A DNA stretch of 28,077 nt from an uncultured Eubacteriales bacterium (GTDB lineage Bacteria > Bacillota > Clostridia > Oscillospirales > Acutalibacteraceae): assembly GCA_934667845.1 (NCBI GenBank), contig CAKUMQ010000034.1, positions 1-28,077 on the forward strand. Direction: 5' to 3'. Below are positions 17,355 through 24,726 of this stretch, piece after piece (positions within the stretch are counted from its first letter, which is position 1; each line of letters opens with the position of its first letter). Made by a program: the position numbers and the translations under genes. The notes under the pieces are model-generated. The model worked only from the letters and a program-made list of their open reading frames with translations, did not search any database and was not told the DNA's origin.

Positions 17355-17672
17355 GTGAAATGGTTTGACAGATTCCGCAAAAAGCGGGCGGAAAGAAACG
17401 AGATCGGGAATACCGAACGGAAAGAAGCGCTTGCCAATGCGGCTCTGGCGATGTTAAGCGGTGACGGAGACAATGAAAACGCCGGACCCGTGCAGGTCGA
17501 ATTCGGCTATCTGTTCGACATCGAAAGGCACGGGACCGAGGCGTTGTTCAAGGTGAGCAGTCCCGTGTCGACCGCCTATTTTGCGGTGCAGGGCAATCAG
17601 CTGATCCGGCTGGATCTTTCGGAGGAGCTGTTTCGGGACACGGCTGCTGCGTTTTTGGAAATGCACGGCTGA
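17355..17672 (+). CDS. Small protein of unknown function
   Basis: The start is taken as the GTG at 17355, preceded by GGGGGA at a fitting distance and lying just downstream of a good promoter, giving 105 residues. Upstream in-frame codons cover the promoter and terminator, so a longer product is unlikely. I do not recognise the family. The N-terminus is very basic (KWFDRFRKKRAERN), followed by an Ala-rich helix (about 24-38) and a compact alpha/beta-looking part (VQVEFGYLFDIERHGTEALF, STAYFAVQGNQLIRLDLSEE). There is no signal peptide or membrane segment, so it is probably cytosolic. It heads the cluster and is 55 bases from another unrecognised gene with which it is probably expressed. Confidence 0.65.
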   Translation: MKWFDRFRKKRAERNEIGNTERKEALANAALAMLSGDGDNENAGPVQVEFGYLFDIERHGTEALFKVSSPVSTAYFAVQGNQLIRLDLSEELFRDTAAAFLEMHG

Positions 17673-17727
17673 TCTTCCGCGGGGAGCGCTTCGGCGGCAA
17701 GCCGGTCAGAGTTAAGGGGAAATGAAT

Positions 17728-18696
17728 ATGAGTGAAAATAACCGGACGATCAACGGCATTCTTTCATCGGTAAAGACGGCTGCCGGAAAGGTTTCGGAAA
17801 AGGCGGCAGTGGCGGCCGGTGAAATAAAAAACACGGCGATCGCCCTGAAAGATGAAGCGGCAGTCAGGCAGAGCGAACGCAGGATCGCCGCTGCGGAAAA
17901 GAAGAAAAGGGACGATCTGATCCGACTGGCGCCCATTTTCAGAGAGGATATTGCCGGAAATGCGTTGTTGACCGAGCGCGTGATTCGTATAGTCAACTAT
18001 GATGCGCGGCTTGAAAATGAGGTGTGCAAAGGGTCGGTCGGCTTTTATGAAAAGACCGACGACAGAAAACTGCCGACGCTGTACACCGGATCTGTTCCCG
18101 AGCTTGGGCTGACTTTCTATCCGCAGATGAGCGAATCCGTATTTATTGCCGACCCCTGTATTGCGGGAAAATATATCGAGATCGACGAGTATTTCCACTA
18201 TATGAAGCAGGTCCGCGTAAATGAACTGACCGTTGTGGCACAGTCTCTCGGTGCAAAGAGCGTAACGGTTGAATTGAGAAGCGCCGCAAGCGAAAAGGGG
18301 CTGTTGTCCAAAGCCATACACGGCAAGGCGGGCACAGCGATCAATGCGGAAGGTACAAAGAAGAGAGAACGCAGGAATGCAAGCGCGATCGACATATGGG
18401 CGCAGACCTCCTTTAAAACAAGCGTCTGGAACGGCGGTCCGACCGTGCCGCCCCTTCTGTATTTCCGGAATGAAAGCGATATTGCGGCGCTGATCCAGAT
18501 GGTTTTGGTGAACCGGAGCCGGCTCACCGAGCGGCACTATTCCATGAAGGCGAGCTCGACCGCCGGAATATCACTCAATGAAGCCATACACATCGCGGGG
18601 GCGCTGAAACAGATAAAATGCAGCGCCGGAGCAAGTTTTGCCGAATCGGCGGAAAAGGAAAGCACGGCCTTTCTGGAATACACCATTCGGTTCTGA
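17728..18696 (+). CDS. Conserved-looking protein of unknown function
   Basis: The protein has 322 residues from the ATG at 17728, which has AAGGGGA at about 8 bases; the ATG at 17722 is too close to that site. I do not recognise it. Residues about 8-65 form an Ala/Lys/Glu-rich amphipathic helix, possibly a coiled coil (VKTAAGKVSEKAAVAAGEIK, QSERRIAAAEKKKRDDL). The rest is mixed alpha/beta with no catalytic motif I can name. A basic patch (KKRERRN) lies near 213. There is no signal or membrane segment. Its stop is 26 bases from the P-loop gene, so the two are probably coexpressed. A scaffold-like or stress-related role is only a guess. Confidence 0.7.
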   Translation: MSENNRTINGILSSVKTAAGKVSEKAAVAAGEIKNTAIALKDEAAVRQSERRIAAAEKKKRDDLIRLAPIFREDIAGNALLTERVIRIVNYDARLENEVCKGSVGFYEKTDDRKLPTLYTGSVPELGLTFYPQMSESVFIADPCIAGKYIEIDEYFHYMKQVRVNELTVVAQSLGAKSVTVELRSAASEKGLLSKAIHGKAGTAINAEGTKKRERRNASAIDIWAQTSFKTSVWNGGPTVPPLLYFRNESDIAALIQMVLVNRSRLTERHYSMKASSTAGISLNEAIHIAGALKQIKCSAGASFAESAEKESTAFLEYTIRF

Positions 18697-18722
18697 TCTG
18701 TCCGATCACGGGGGCGGGGAAA

Positions 18723-19241
18723 ATGGTCGTGTTGATCGCGGGTGCATCCCACACGGGAAAAACACTGCTGGCACAGAAGCTGCTGGAAAAATATGCGATT
18801 CCCTATCTGTCGATCGACCATCTGAAAATGGGGCTGATCCGCAGCGGGAATACCAGGCTCACGCCGCAGAGCAGCGACGGCGCGCTGACCGCTTATCTGT
18901 GGCCCATTGTGCGGGAGATCGCCAGGACGGCGCTCGAAAACCGCCAGAATCTCTGCATCGAGGGCTGCTATATTCCGTTTGACTGGGAAAAGGATTTTTC
19001 GATGGCGGAGCGCGTGGACATCCGGTATTGCTGCCTTGTGATGAGCGAGCGCTATATCCGCGCGCATTTTCGGGAGATCAGGGCATATGCCGACGTCGTG
19101 GAAAAGCGGCTGGACGATACGGACTGCACGCTTGAAAGCGTGCTTGCGGACAATGCGCGCAATCTGGCGCTTGCGCAGGCGTACGGGGTCGATTATCAGC
19201 TGATCGACGGCGAATACCATACGGATATCGACCTGTCGTGA
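18723..19241 (+). CDS. P-loop kinase-like NTPase
   Basis: The start at ATG 18723 gives 172 residues and places a Walker A motif, GASHTGKT, at residues 6-13, preceded by a hydrophobic strand (MVVLIA). This is the usual position in small nucleoside or adenylate-kinase-like proteins. Upstream in-frame codons overlap the previous gene and add no domain. GGGGCGGGGAA is the ribosome site. Further landmarks are YLSIDHLKMGLIR (about 27-39), which resembles a Walker-B-like DxxxxG region in small P-loop kinases, and ENRQNLCIEGCYIPFDW. Substrate is unknown; members of this group are variously annotated as adenylate kinase-like or 2-phosphoglycerate kinase-like. It sits before two acetyltransferases and a NUDIX enzyme. 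Confidence 0.75.
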   Translation: MVVLIAGASHTGKTLLAQKLLEKYAIPYLSIDHLKMGLIRSGNTRLTPQSSDGALTAYLWPIVREIARTALENRQNLCIEGCYIPFDWEKDFSMAERVDIRYCCLVMSERYIRAHFREIRAYADVVEKRLDDTDCTLESVLADNARNLALAQAYGVDYQLIDGEYHTDIDLS

Positions 19242-19275
19242 GATAAACGGCAAATAAAAACGGGAGGAATGACTT

Positions 19276-19755
19276 ATGGAGATCCGGGCATACCGCGAAA
19301 GCGATATACGGGACATGGTGCGCATCTGGAACGAAGTGGTGGAGGAGGGGACTGCCTTCCCGCAGGAGGAACCGCTCGATGAGGAAACGGGAAAAGCGTT
19401 TTTTGCGGCGCAGTCCTATTGCGGAGTCGCGGAGGAAAACGGCGGCGTAGTCGGGCTGTATATCCTGCACCCGAATAATGTCGGGCGGTGCGGCCACATC
19501 AGCAACGCGAGTTATGCGGTATCCGCCGCCTGCCGCGGCAGACATATCGGGGAGCAGCTGGTCACCGACTGCCTCGGGCAAGCGAAACGTCTCGGCTTTA
19601 AGCTCCTGCAGTTCAATGCCGTCGTCGAGACGAATCTTGCCGCCCGCCGCCTGTATGAACGGCTGGGATTTGTCCGGATCGGCACCGTTCCCGGCGGCTT
19701 CCGGATGAAGGACGGCACATACCAAAATATCTGCCTCTATTACCACACGCTGTGA
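19276..19755 (+). CDS. GNAT-family N-acetyltransferase
   Basis: The 159-residue protein carries the GNAT fold. It begins with the IRAYRESDIRDMVRIWNEVV segment typical of beta1-alpha1. The acetyl-CoA pyrophosphate loop is RGRHIG (about 91-96) after the strand HISNASYAVSAAC, and the late NLAARRLYERLGFVRIGTVP is the conserved motif B. GGGAGGA lies 7 bases before the ATG. Phosphinothricin or small-amine acetyltransferase-like activity is possible, but the acceptor cannot be told from sequence. It lies 34 bases after the P-loop gene. Confidence 0.9.
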   Translation: MEIRAYRESDIRDMVRIWNEVVEEGTAFPQEEPLDEETGKAFFAAQSYCGVAEENGGVVGLYILHPNNVGRCGHISNASYAVSAACRGRHIGEQLVTDCLGQAKRLGFKLLQFNAVVETNLAARRLYERLGFVRIGTVPGGFRMKDGTYQNICLYYHTL

Positions 19756-19783
19756 CGGCAGAGACGGTCTGCGGAGGGGAAAT

Positions 19784-20236
19784 ATGGAAAACAACGATAT
19801 TTTTACGCTGCGGCAGATACCGGAATGGAAAGAGCGGGCTGCCGAATGGTTTCACGCCAAATGGGGCGTGCCGGAAGCGACGTATCTCGCCTGTATGGAC
19901 GAGTATCTCGACGGAAAGACCGAATACGGCTGGTATCTCTGTCTGGACGGGGACAGGATCGTTGGCGGACTGGGGGTCATCGCGAATGACTTCCACGACC
20001 GGAAGGATCTGACGCCCAACATCTGCGCGGTCTATACCGAACAGGATCACCGCGGAAAGGGAATTGCCGGCAGGCTGCTGAATACCGCCGTCGGGGATCT
20101 GCGCGCCAAGGGCATTACGCCGGTCTATCTGATCACCGACCACACCGGCTTTTATGAGCGGTACGGCTGGGAATTTTTCTGTATGGTCCAGGGGGATGGA
20201 GAGCCGCATCTGACGAGAATGTATATCCACCGATAA
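19784..20236 (+). CDS. GNAT-family N-acetyltransferase
   Basis: The 150-residue protein is a second GNAT enzyme, not closely similar to its neighbour. The acetyl-CoA binding loop is RGKGIAGRLL (about 89-98), preceded by LTPNICAVYTEQDH and followed by TGFYERYGWEF, the conserved C-terminal motif. GGAGGGGA precedes the ATG by 4 bases. It is followed after 12 bases by the NUDIX gene, so translational coupling is likely. The substrate is unknown. Confidence 0.9.
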   Translation: MENNDIFTLRQIPEWKERAAEWFHAKWGVPEATYLACMDEYLDGKTEYGWYLCLDGDRIVGGLGVIANDFHDRKDLTPNICAVYTEQDHRGKGIAGRLLNTAVGDLRAKGITPVYLITDHTGFYERYGWEFFCMVQGDGEPHLTRMYIHR

Positions 20237-20248
20237 GGAGGAACAGTC

Positions 20249-20866
20249 ATGAACGATCCGTGGCTTACGTTTGCCATACGCATCCAGAGCATTGCGCAGG
20301 CGGGACTGCAATACGGAAAAGACGTGTACGACAGGGAGCGGTATCAGGAATTGCGGCAGATCGCCGCCGAAATGATGGCGATCAAGGCGGATATACCGGT
20401 CGAAAAGGTCTGTGACCTGTTTTGCAATGAGACCGGCTATCAAACGCCGAAGATCGACACGAGAGCCGCGGTGTTTGTCGACGGCAGGATCCTGCTCGTG
20501 CATGAAAACAACGGGACGTGGGCACTGCCCGGCGGCTGGTGCGACGTCGATCAGTCGGTGGCGTCGAATACCTGTAAAGAGGTCAGGGAGGAAGCGGGGC
20601 TTGCCGTATCGGCGGAAAAGCTGATCGCCGTGCAGGACTGGCGGAAGCACAATGTGCAGAATTATGCCTACGGCGTGATCAAAATATTTGTCCTGTGCCG
20701 GTACGAGGGCGGCGAATTTGCGGAAAACAGCGAGACGACCGGGATCGGCTTTTTCGGCAAAGAGGAGCTGCCCGCGCATCTGGCGACGGAAAAATGCACG
20801 AAGGAGCAGATCCTCATGTGTTTTTCCTCGTGGGAAAACCCGGATTCTCCGACCGTGTTTGATTGA
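20249..20866 (+). CDS. NUDIX hydrolase with N-terminal helical domain
   Basis: The 205-residue protein has a helical N-terminal domain (about 1-65, resembling the N-terminal domain of NUDIX hydrolases acting on X-linked nucleoside diphosphates) and a NUDIX domain. The NUDIX box starts at about residue 93 (ALPGGWCDVDQ, then KEVREEAGL). The metal-binding EVREE core is intact, but the usual Glu in G-x5-E is Gln and the usual Arg of REUxEE is Lys. It probably hydrolyses a nucleotide-linked diphosphate in the cytosol. AAGGAGGA lies 7 bases upstream. It is the last gene of the cluster; about 55 bases on, the tRNA-Tyr promoter begins. Confidence 0.9.
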   Translation: MNDPWLTFAIRIQSIAQAGLQYGKDVYDRERYQELRQIAAEMMAIKADIPVEKVCDLFCNETGYQTPKIDTRAAVFVDGRILLVHENNGTWALPGGWCDVDQSVASNTCKEVREEAGLAVSAEKLIAVQDWRKHNVQNYAYGVIKIFVLCRYEGGEFAENSETTGIGFFGKEELPAHLATEKCTKEQILMCFSSWENPDSPTVFD

Positions 20867-20921
20867 TCCGCGCATATGCCGGAGAAAAACCGCGCTGCGG
20901 GCAAGAAAATGAAAAAAACAG

Positions 20922-20951
20922 TTGACAAAAAGGAAGTCGGTATGCTATAAT
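20922..20951 (+). promoter_or_regulatory. Consensus promoter of tRNA-Tyr
   Basis: Perfect TTGACA (20922-20927) and TATAAT (20946-20951) are 18 bp apart with an extended -10 TGC. This is a near-ideal sigma-A promoter, as expected for a stable RNA gene, ending 32 bases before the tRNA. Confidence 0.92.
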
Positions 20952-20983
20952 AACATTCGCGCCGGACAAAGGCGCGGATATAG

Positions 20984-21068
20984 GGGAGAGTTCCCGAGTG
21001 GCCAAAGGGGACAGACTGTAAATCTGCTGCTTCACGCTTCGGTGGTTCGAATCCACCCTCTCCCACCA
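20984..21068 (+). tRNA. tRNA-Tyr (GTA)
   Basis: The acceptor GGGAGAG (20984-20990) pairs with CTCTCCC (21058-21064), with discriminator A and encoded CCA to 21068. The anticodon GTA is at 21018-21020 in the loop CTGTAAA, and TTCGAAT forms the T loop. The long variable arm (TGCTTCACGCTTC region) is right for bacterial tRNA-Tyr. The top of the anticodon stem looks like an A-C mismatch. The DNA turns AT-rich immediately after the CCA, so this tRNA may be the integration site of the element to its right. Confidence 0.95.
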
Positions 21069-21076
21069 AAGTCAAA

Positions 21077-21119
21077 TTATCCGAACATTGTCATCAACGG
21101 TGACGCGTTCGGATTTTTG
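21077..21119 (+). terminator. Terminator of tRNA-Tyr
   Basis: ATCCGAAC (21079-21086) pairs with GTTCGGAT (21107-21114), with a smaller inner GTCA/TGAC stem, followed by TTTTGATTTTT. It begins 10 bases after the tRNA. Confidence 0.8.
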
Positions 21120-21146
21120 ATTTTTATAAGCAATTTAACAAATGCA

Positions 21147-21191
21147 TAAATACAATGGAAGAGAGCGAAAACTCTCTGCCATTGTATTTTT
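21147..21191 (-). terminator. Bidirectional terminator at the end of the STAND gene
   Basis: AATACAATGG with AGAGAG pairs with CTCTCT and CCATTGTATT around GAAAA-type loop bases. T-rich tails exist on both strands, so it ends the minus-strand NTPase gene and could also stop read-through from tRNA-Tyr. It overlaps the last codons of that gene. Confidence 0.75.
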
Positions 21192-24100
21192 AGTATCCAT
21201 AATTTTTGATGATATTAATTAGTATTTCTCTGTCTTTTTCTGCCTCCTCTTTCGAATAAAAACCATGCTTACAATTTAGACATTCTTGAGGAACGGAACG
21301 ATCTCGAAGTGTATCATCAAATTTGCAATTTGGATATGCTTTGACAATTTTACCGTCAACAACTTCAAAATGAAAGGCACTATCGGGGCAGAAGCCTTTA
21401 TCTTCAATATACTTTTCGGCAAAAGCAAAGAATTTGATATTAGTAAGTTTTAATAATTGTTCATACGCATCCTTTCTAATAAAAACGGCACCTGTTATAG
21501 GATCTTGATAGTAAGATGCTTTATTGTTATTGCAACAAATAATTTTATCGCCGTCATCATTATACCAACACATTTCTTCCAAATTCAAAGACAGGTTTAG
21601 TAAGGAGATGATTTCGGTTGGCGGTAAAACCAATCTGGTATCGTCAAACAATCCGGAATTATATGCAATATCCGGGACAGATTTACATAACCAAGGCCTA
21701 TAAGTGCAATTCCTATAATTTAGCAGGTCGCCATTGTAATCGTCGATTTCAATAGTGAGATACCTTTCGTTTCCGTCATTAATTATTGTTTCATCTGCGG
21801 AAGAACACACAAACAAGTCATACGTGTCTTTCCATTTATAATTCTCATGGGGATCACGCAGAGAAATCCTACAGGACAACAATACCCACTCATGACCATC
21901 GAACTCAATAGGCTGCAATATTTTGAGAAGATTTTTCTTTGTTAGATCAAGATCTTTCCACCAAGCATCGTCCTTTTTTAGCGGTAATTCAATGTGTGAT
22001 AATATTTTGTCGCACATTTTTTCTACTTTGGATTGGAAAATTGGCATAGGACTTTTAATCTTTAACTCTTCGCCGTATTCAATCGGATCATATACTTCAT
22101 AACCTATAGATTCCTGATTGTTGTTATATGTGGCAAAATTATCAAGAAAATAATTGCACATTAAACTACCGAAGAAAAGGTCAATAGAAACGCATACACA
22201 CTTTCTTAAAATAGATGCTGAAAACTCTGAGTCATCTTGCTTAACGCATTGCTCATATTCAAAAGGCAATCCATATTTTGCGAAGGTGTTCCGAAATATA
22301 ACCTCTAATGATGAAAGAATACATATATTATCAAGACAATTGTCGCCGTATGAAACAGAATATTTTTCTGCAATGTCGTCTTCGAAATGCATATGTCCGT
22401 TACAAACTCCAGTTTTAACACAGGCAAAGTCTTTTGATAACTTCGCATTTAATTCTATAATCTCATTTTTGGGTACGGATAGAAATTTTCTATTTAACTG
22501 AAAACTATCAATGCTCCAAAAACGGAAAGGCAATAAATCTTTCTCCATAAGATCAACTCGATGAAGAAAGCTTTTAAAATCCTCGGTAATCTCCGCTTTA
22601 TCAGAAAAATATAAATTCTTCTTGTGAAGATTTATATAATCATAAGGTTTTCCAAAATAAGCAAACATACGCCTTATACTTTTTGCCAAAACAAAATCAC
22701 ATTCTTTTAAAAGGCCTTCAAAGAAGGCTTTAACATCTTCGTTTTCTTCAAAACAAGAGAGCACAAATATTAACGCATCTCTTATATAATCGTCTTCAAT
22801 GCCACCATATATATCAATGGCCTTTTTGATTAAAAATGTATTTCTTTGAATTGTTTCAAATAAAATTTTAATTGCCAAATTTCTAATGTCGGAGTTGCAT
22901 GCCGCAGAACACCATATAGCGGTATAGAAATTTTCTGTGGCTCTGTCTGGAGAGCATTGACATTTGCAAGTGAAATAAAGAATATTTTTTAATCGGCCTT
23001 TTAAATTACCCAAAAAATGTTTACCCGAAAGCCGCTTGGATAATTCCTGAGTTTGCTTTTGTACATCTTTAAGATAATAATCCGTTAAATAATTAGTGCA
23101 ATTAAAAGGTTTATTGGGATACCCAGCAAAATCAATCAACAATTCTTCAGGTTTTACCGGTGTAAAACAATCAGAAAAAACTGAGATATCTTCGGGTTTA
23201 AAATGAATTTTTAGAAGAGTATCGTAATTAAAATCACCAAGAAGTTCGGTTTGTTCAAGAATATATTGTATTGTGGGATAGTCCGGATAAAACTTATCAA
23301 ACAACATTAGAATAATGGTATCGGTATTTAAACTATAAAACTCATCCGTCTTTCGCTTTATAATTTGTGTGCATTCTTCTTTGCTTTTACCCGATATTTC
23401 TATCCACATATATCTTACAATTAAATAGTCCGCCAAAGATTCAATAACAAATGAAAATCTATCACTACCATATTTGTTAATGAAACCGTTCTGTTCCATT
23501 ACAGAAATATAATGTAATGGATCATCGATAATCGTTTCAACTTCTGTAGCAAAAAAATTTTTCTTGTTGTTTTCATACAAGAACTTTGCGATTTTTTTCG
23601 TGTTTTCCCATGTCGGTTTATCAAGACTCCTTTTGATGAACTGCTCATAAATATAAGTAAATCGAGATACGTTATTCTTATTTAAATCTTTTTTACCGTC
23701 TAAAATGTAAGGTAATTTGCTCAACAAGAAAGGGTTATTCGAATATAATACATCTAAGTACTCATTGATATCGGTAATTGGTATCCTTTGCAACCACTCA
23801 ACTACAGACTCAAAAGATACACCTTCAAATTCGTAGCTACTTTTAACAACCTGACGACATTCTTCAATCATAGACTCATCCATTGTATGTGTCCTGTATG
23901 TAATGATTATTCGCAAACCCTTGGTATCTTTTATTTTCTTTAATTCATTTATCAGATCGAGCTGACTCTGTTCGTCGATCTCATTAATAGCATCAAAGAT
24001 AAAAACAAATTCTTCTGTTTTGGCAATAGCTGAGATTTCATTAAAATCAATTTCACTTATGGTTGGACAAAATTTCCCGTATAAACACAAGTGCTTTTTT

Positions 24101-24507
24101 CCTGTAGTTTTGAATTCTTCTGCAAGGCATTTGATAAAATAACTTTTGCCTATCCCACCTTCACCAGATATTAAGCATCCTTTATGAAGTCTGATAGTTT
24201 CCTCCACTCTGGGAATAAACACACCGGACCAGTATGGCTCTATTTTTCTTATTTCATCTATAATCTTTTCTATTTCAGAAATAAAAGCAATAGGATCTGA
24301 ATCGTAAAAAGAATAACCGCTATATTTTTGAGTGAGTGAATGAAACAAATCTGTTATTGCCGAATTACTTGAGGTATTCCTAAGTCGAGGAAGACCTCCT
24401 TTTAGATAATTCATAAAAGTTGTATCTTCCCATTCAAAATGTTCGGGATTGTTACATAATGTATCCATCTTTTGTTTGTGAATTAAATTTAAATCTATAT
24501 AATTCAT
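21190..24507 (-). CDS. STAND/NACHT-like NTPase, candidate anti-phage defence protein
   Basis: The start is the ATG at 24507, with GGGGAG 5 bases before it, giving 1105 residues. An N-terminal region of about 100 residues shows no effector domain I recognise. The NTPase core has Walker A GEGGIGKS (115-122), Walker B FVFIFDAINEID (167-178) and a sensor-like RIIITYR (199-205), the pattern of NACHT/STAND ATPases. A helical winged-helix-like part follows (to about 400), then long helical repeat-like stretches, and a beta-rich C-terminal part with many Cys, ending in a CLNC-containing segment. Related large STAND proteins act as phage sensors that oligomerise on ligand binding. It is AT-rich, lies alone between a terminator and an IS, and has its own promoter. 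Function is inferred; no homology search was possible. Confidence 0.75.
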   Translation of the reverse strand: MNYIDLNLIHKQKMDTLCNNPEHFEWEDTTFMNYLKGGLPRLRNTSSNSAITDLFHSLTQKYSGYSFYDSDPIAFISEIEKIIDEIRKIEPYWSGVFIPRVEETIRLHKGCLISGEGGIGKSYFIKCLAEEFKTTGKKHLCLYGKFCPTISEIDFNEISAIAKTEEFVFIFDAINEIDEQSQLDLINELKKIKDTKGLRIIITYRTHTMDESMIEECRQVVKSSYEFEGVSFESVVEWLQRIPITDINEYLDVLYSNNPFLLSKLPYILDGKKDLNKNNVSRFTYIYEQFIKRSLDKPTWENTKKIAKFLYENNKKNFFATEVETIIDDPLHYISVMEQNGFINKYGSDRFSFVIESLADYLIVRYMWIEISGKSKEECTQIIKRKTDEFYSLNTDTIILMLFDKFYPDYPTIQYILEQTELLGDFNYDTLLKIHFKPEDISVFSDCFTPVKPEELLIDFAGYPNKPFNCTNYLTDYYLKDVQKQTQELSKRLSGKHFLGNLKGRLKNILYFTCKCQCSPDRATENFYTAIWCSAACNSDIRNLAIKILFETIQRNTFLIKKAIDIYGGIEDDYIRDALIFVLSCFEENEDVKAFFEGLLKECDFVLAKSIRRMFAYFGKPYDYINLHKKNLYFSDKAEITEDFKSFLHRVDLMEKDLLPFRFWSIDSFQLNRKFLSVPKNEIIELNAKLSKDFACVKTGVCNGHMHFEDDIAEKYSVSYGDNCLDNICILSSLEVIFRNTFAKYGLPFEYEQCVKQDDSEFSASILRKCVCVSIDLFFGSLMCNYFLDNFATYNNNQESIGYEVYDPIEYGEELKIKSPMPIFQSKVEKMCDKILSHIELPLKKDDAWWKDLDLTKKNLLKILQPIEFDGHEWVLLSCRISLRDPHENYKWKDTYDLFVCSSADETIINDGNERYLTIEIDDYNGDLLNYRNCTYRPWLCKSVPDIAYNSGLFDDTRLVLPPTEIISLLNLSLNLEEMCWYNDDGDKIICCNNNKASYYQDPITGAVFIRKDAYEQLLKLTNIKFFAFAEKYIEDKGFCPDSAFHFEVVDGKIVKAYPNCKFDDTLRDRSVPQECLNCKHGFYSKEEAEKDREILINIIKNYGY

Positions 24508-24542
24508 AATTACTCCCCACAATAACAGAAATTACTACATTT

Positions 24543-24571
24543 ATTTTACATCAAAAATCGAATAAACACAA
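24543..24571 (-). promoter_or_regulatory. Promoter of the STAND gene, touching the IS end
   Basis: On the minus strand TTGTGT (24571-24566) and TAAAAT (24548-24543) are separated by exactly 17 bp, about 36 bases before the ATG. The -35 element ends at the first base outside the IS terminal GGGG, so insertion may have shaped or replaced the original promoter. Confidence 0.5.
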
Positions 24572-24601
24572 GGGGCTGTCGCAAGAGCGAAAGAATCGCG
24601 A

Positions 24602-24726
24602 GCGGCAGCCCATAATGTCTGTAAACTGTTAAAATGTCGAAAACTTTTTTAGTTTTTCTGCAAAAACATACAGAGGGTATGAAAAATGCCCTCTTTTTTC
24701 ATGAAAATATTTACTTTTTACTCGGT
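24602..24726. terminator. Hairpin with T-run inside the IS, beyond the transposase
   Basis: GAGGGTAT (24673-24680) pairs with ATGCCCTC (24686-24693) with one wobble, followed by TTTTTT on the plus strand. On the minus strand a weaker T-run follows the same stem, after the transposase stop. It probably ends transposase transcription and blocks antisense entry. Confidence 0.55.

Noticed and set aside
22154..22501. 115-residue plus-strand ORF inside the STAND gene
   Set aside because: Antisense to a well-supported coding frame, with no ribosome site.
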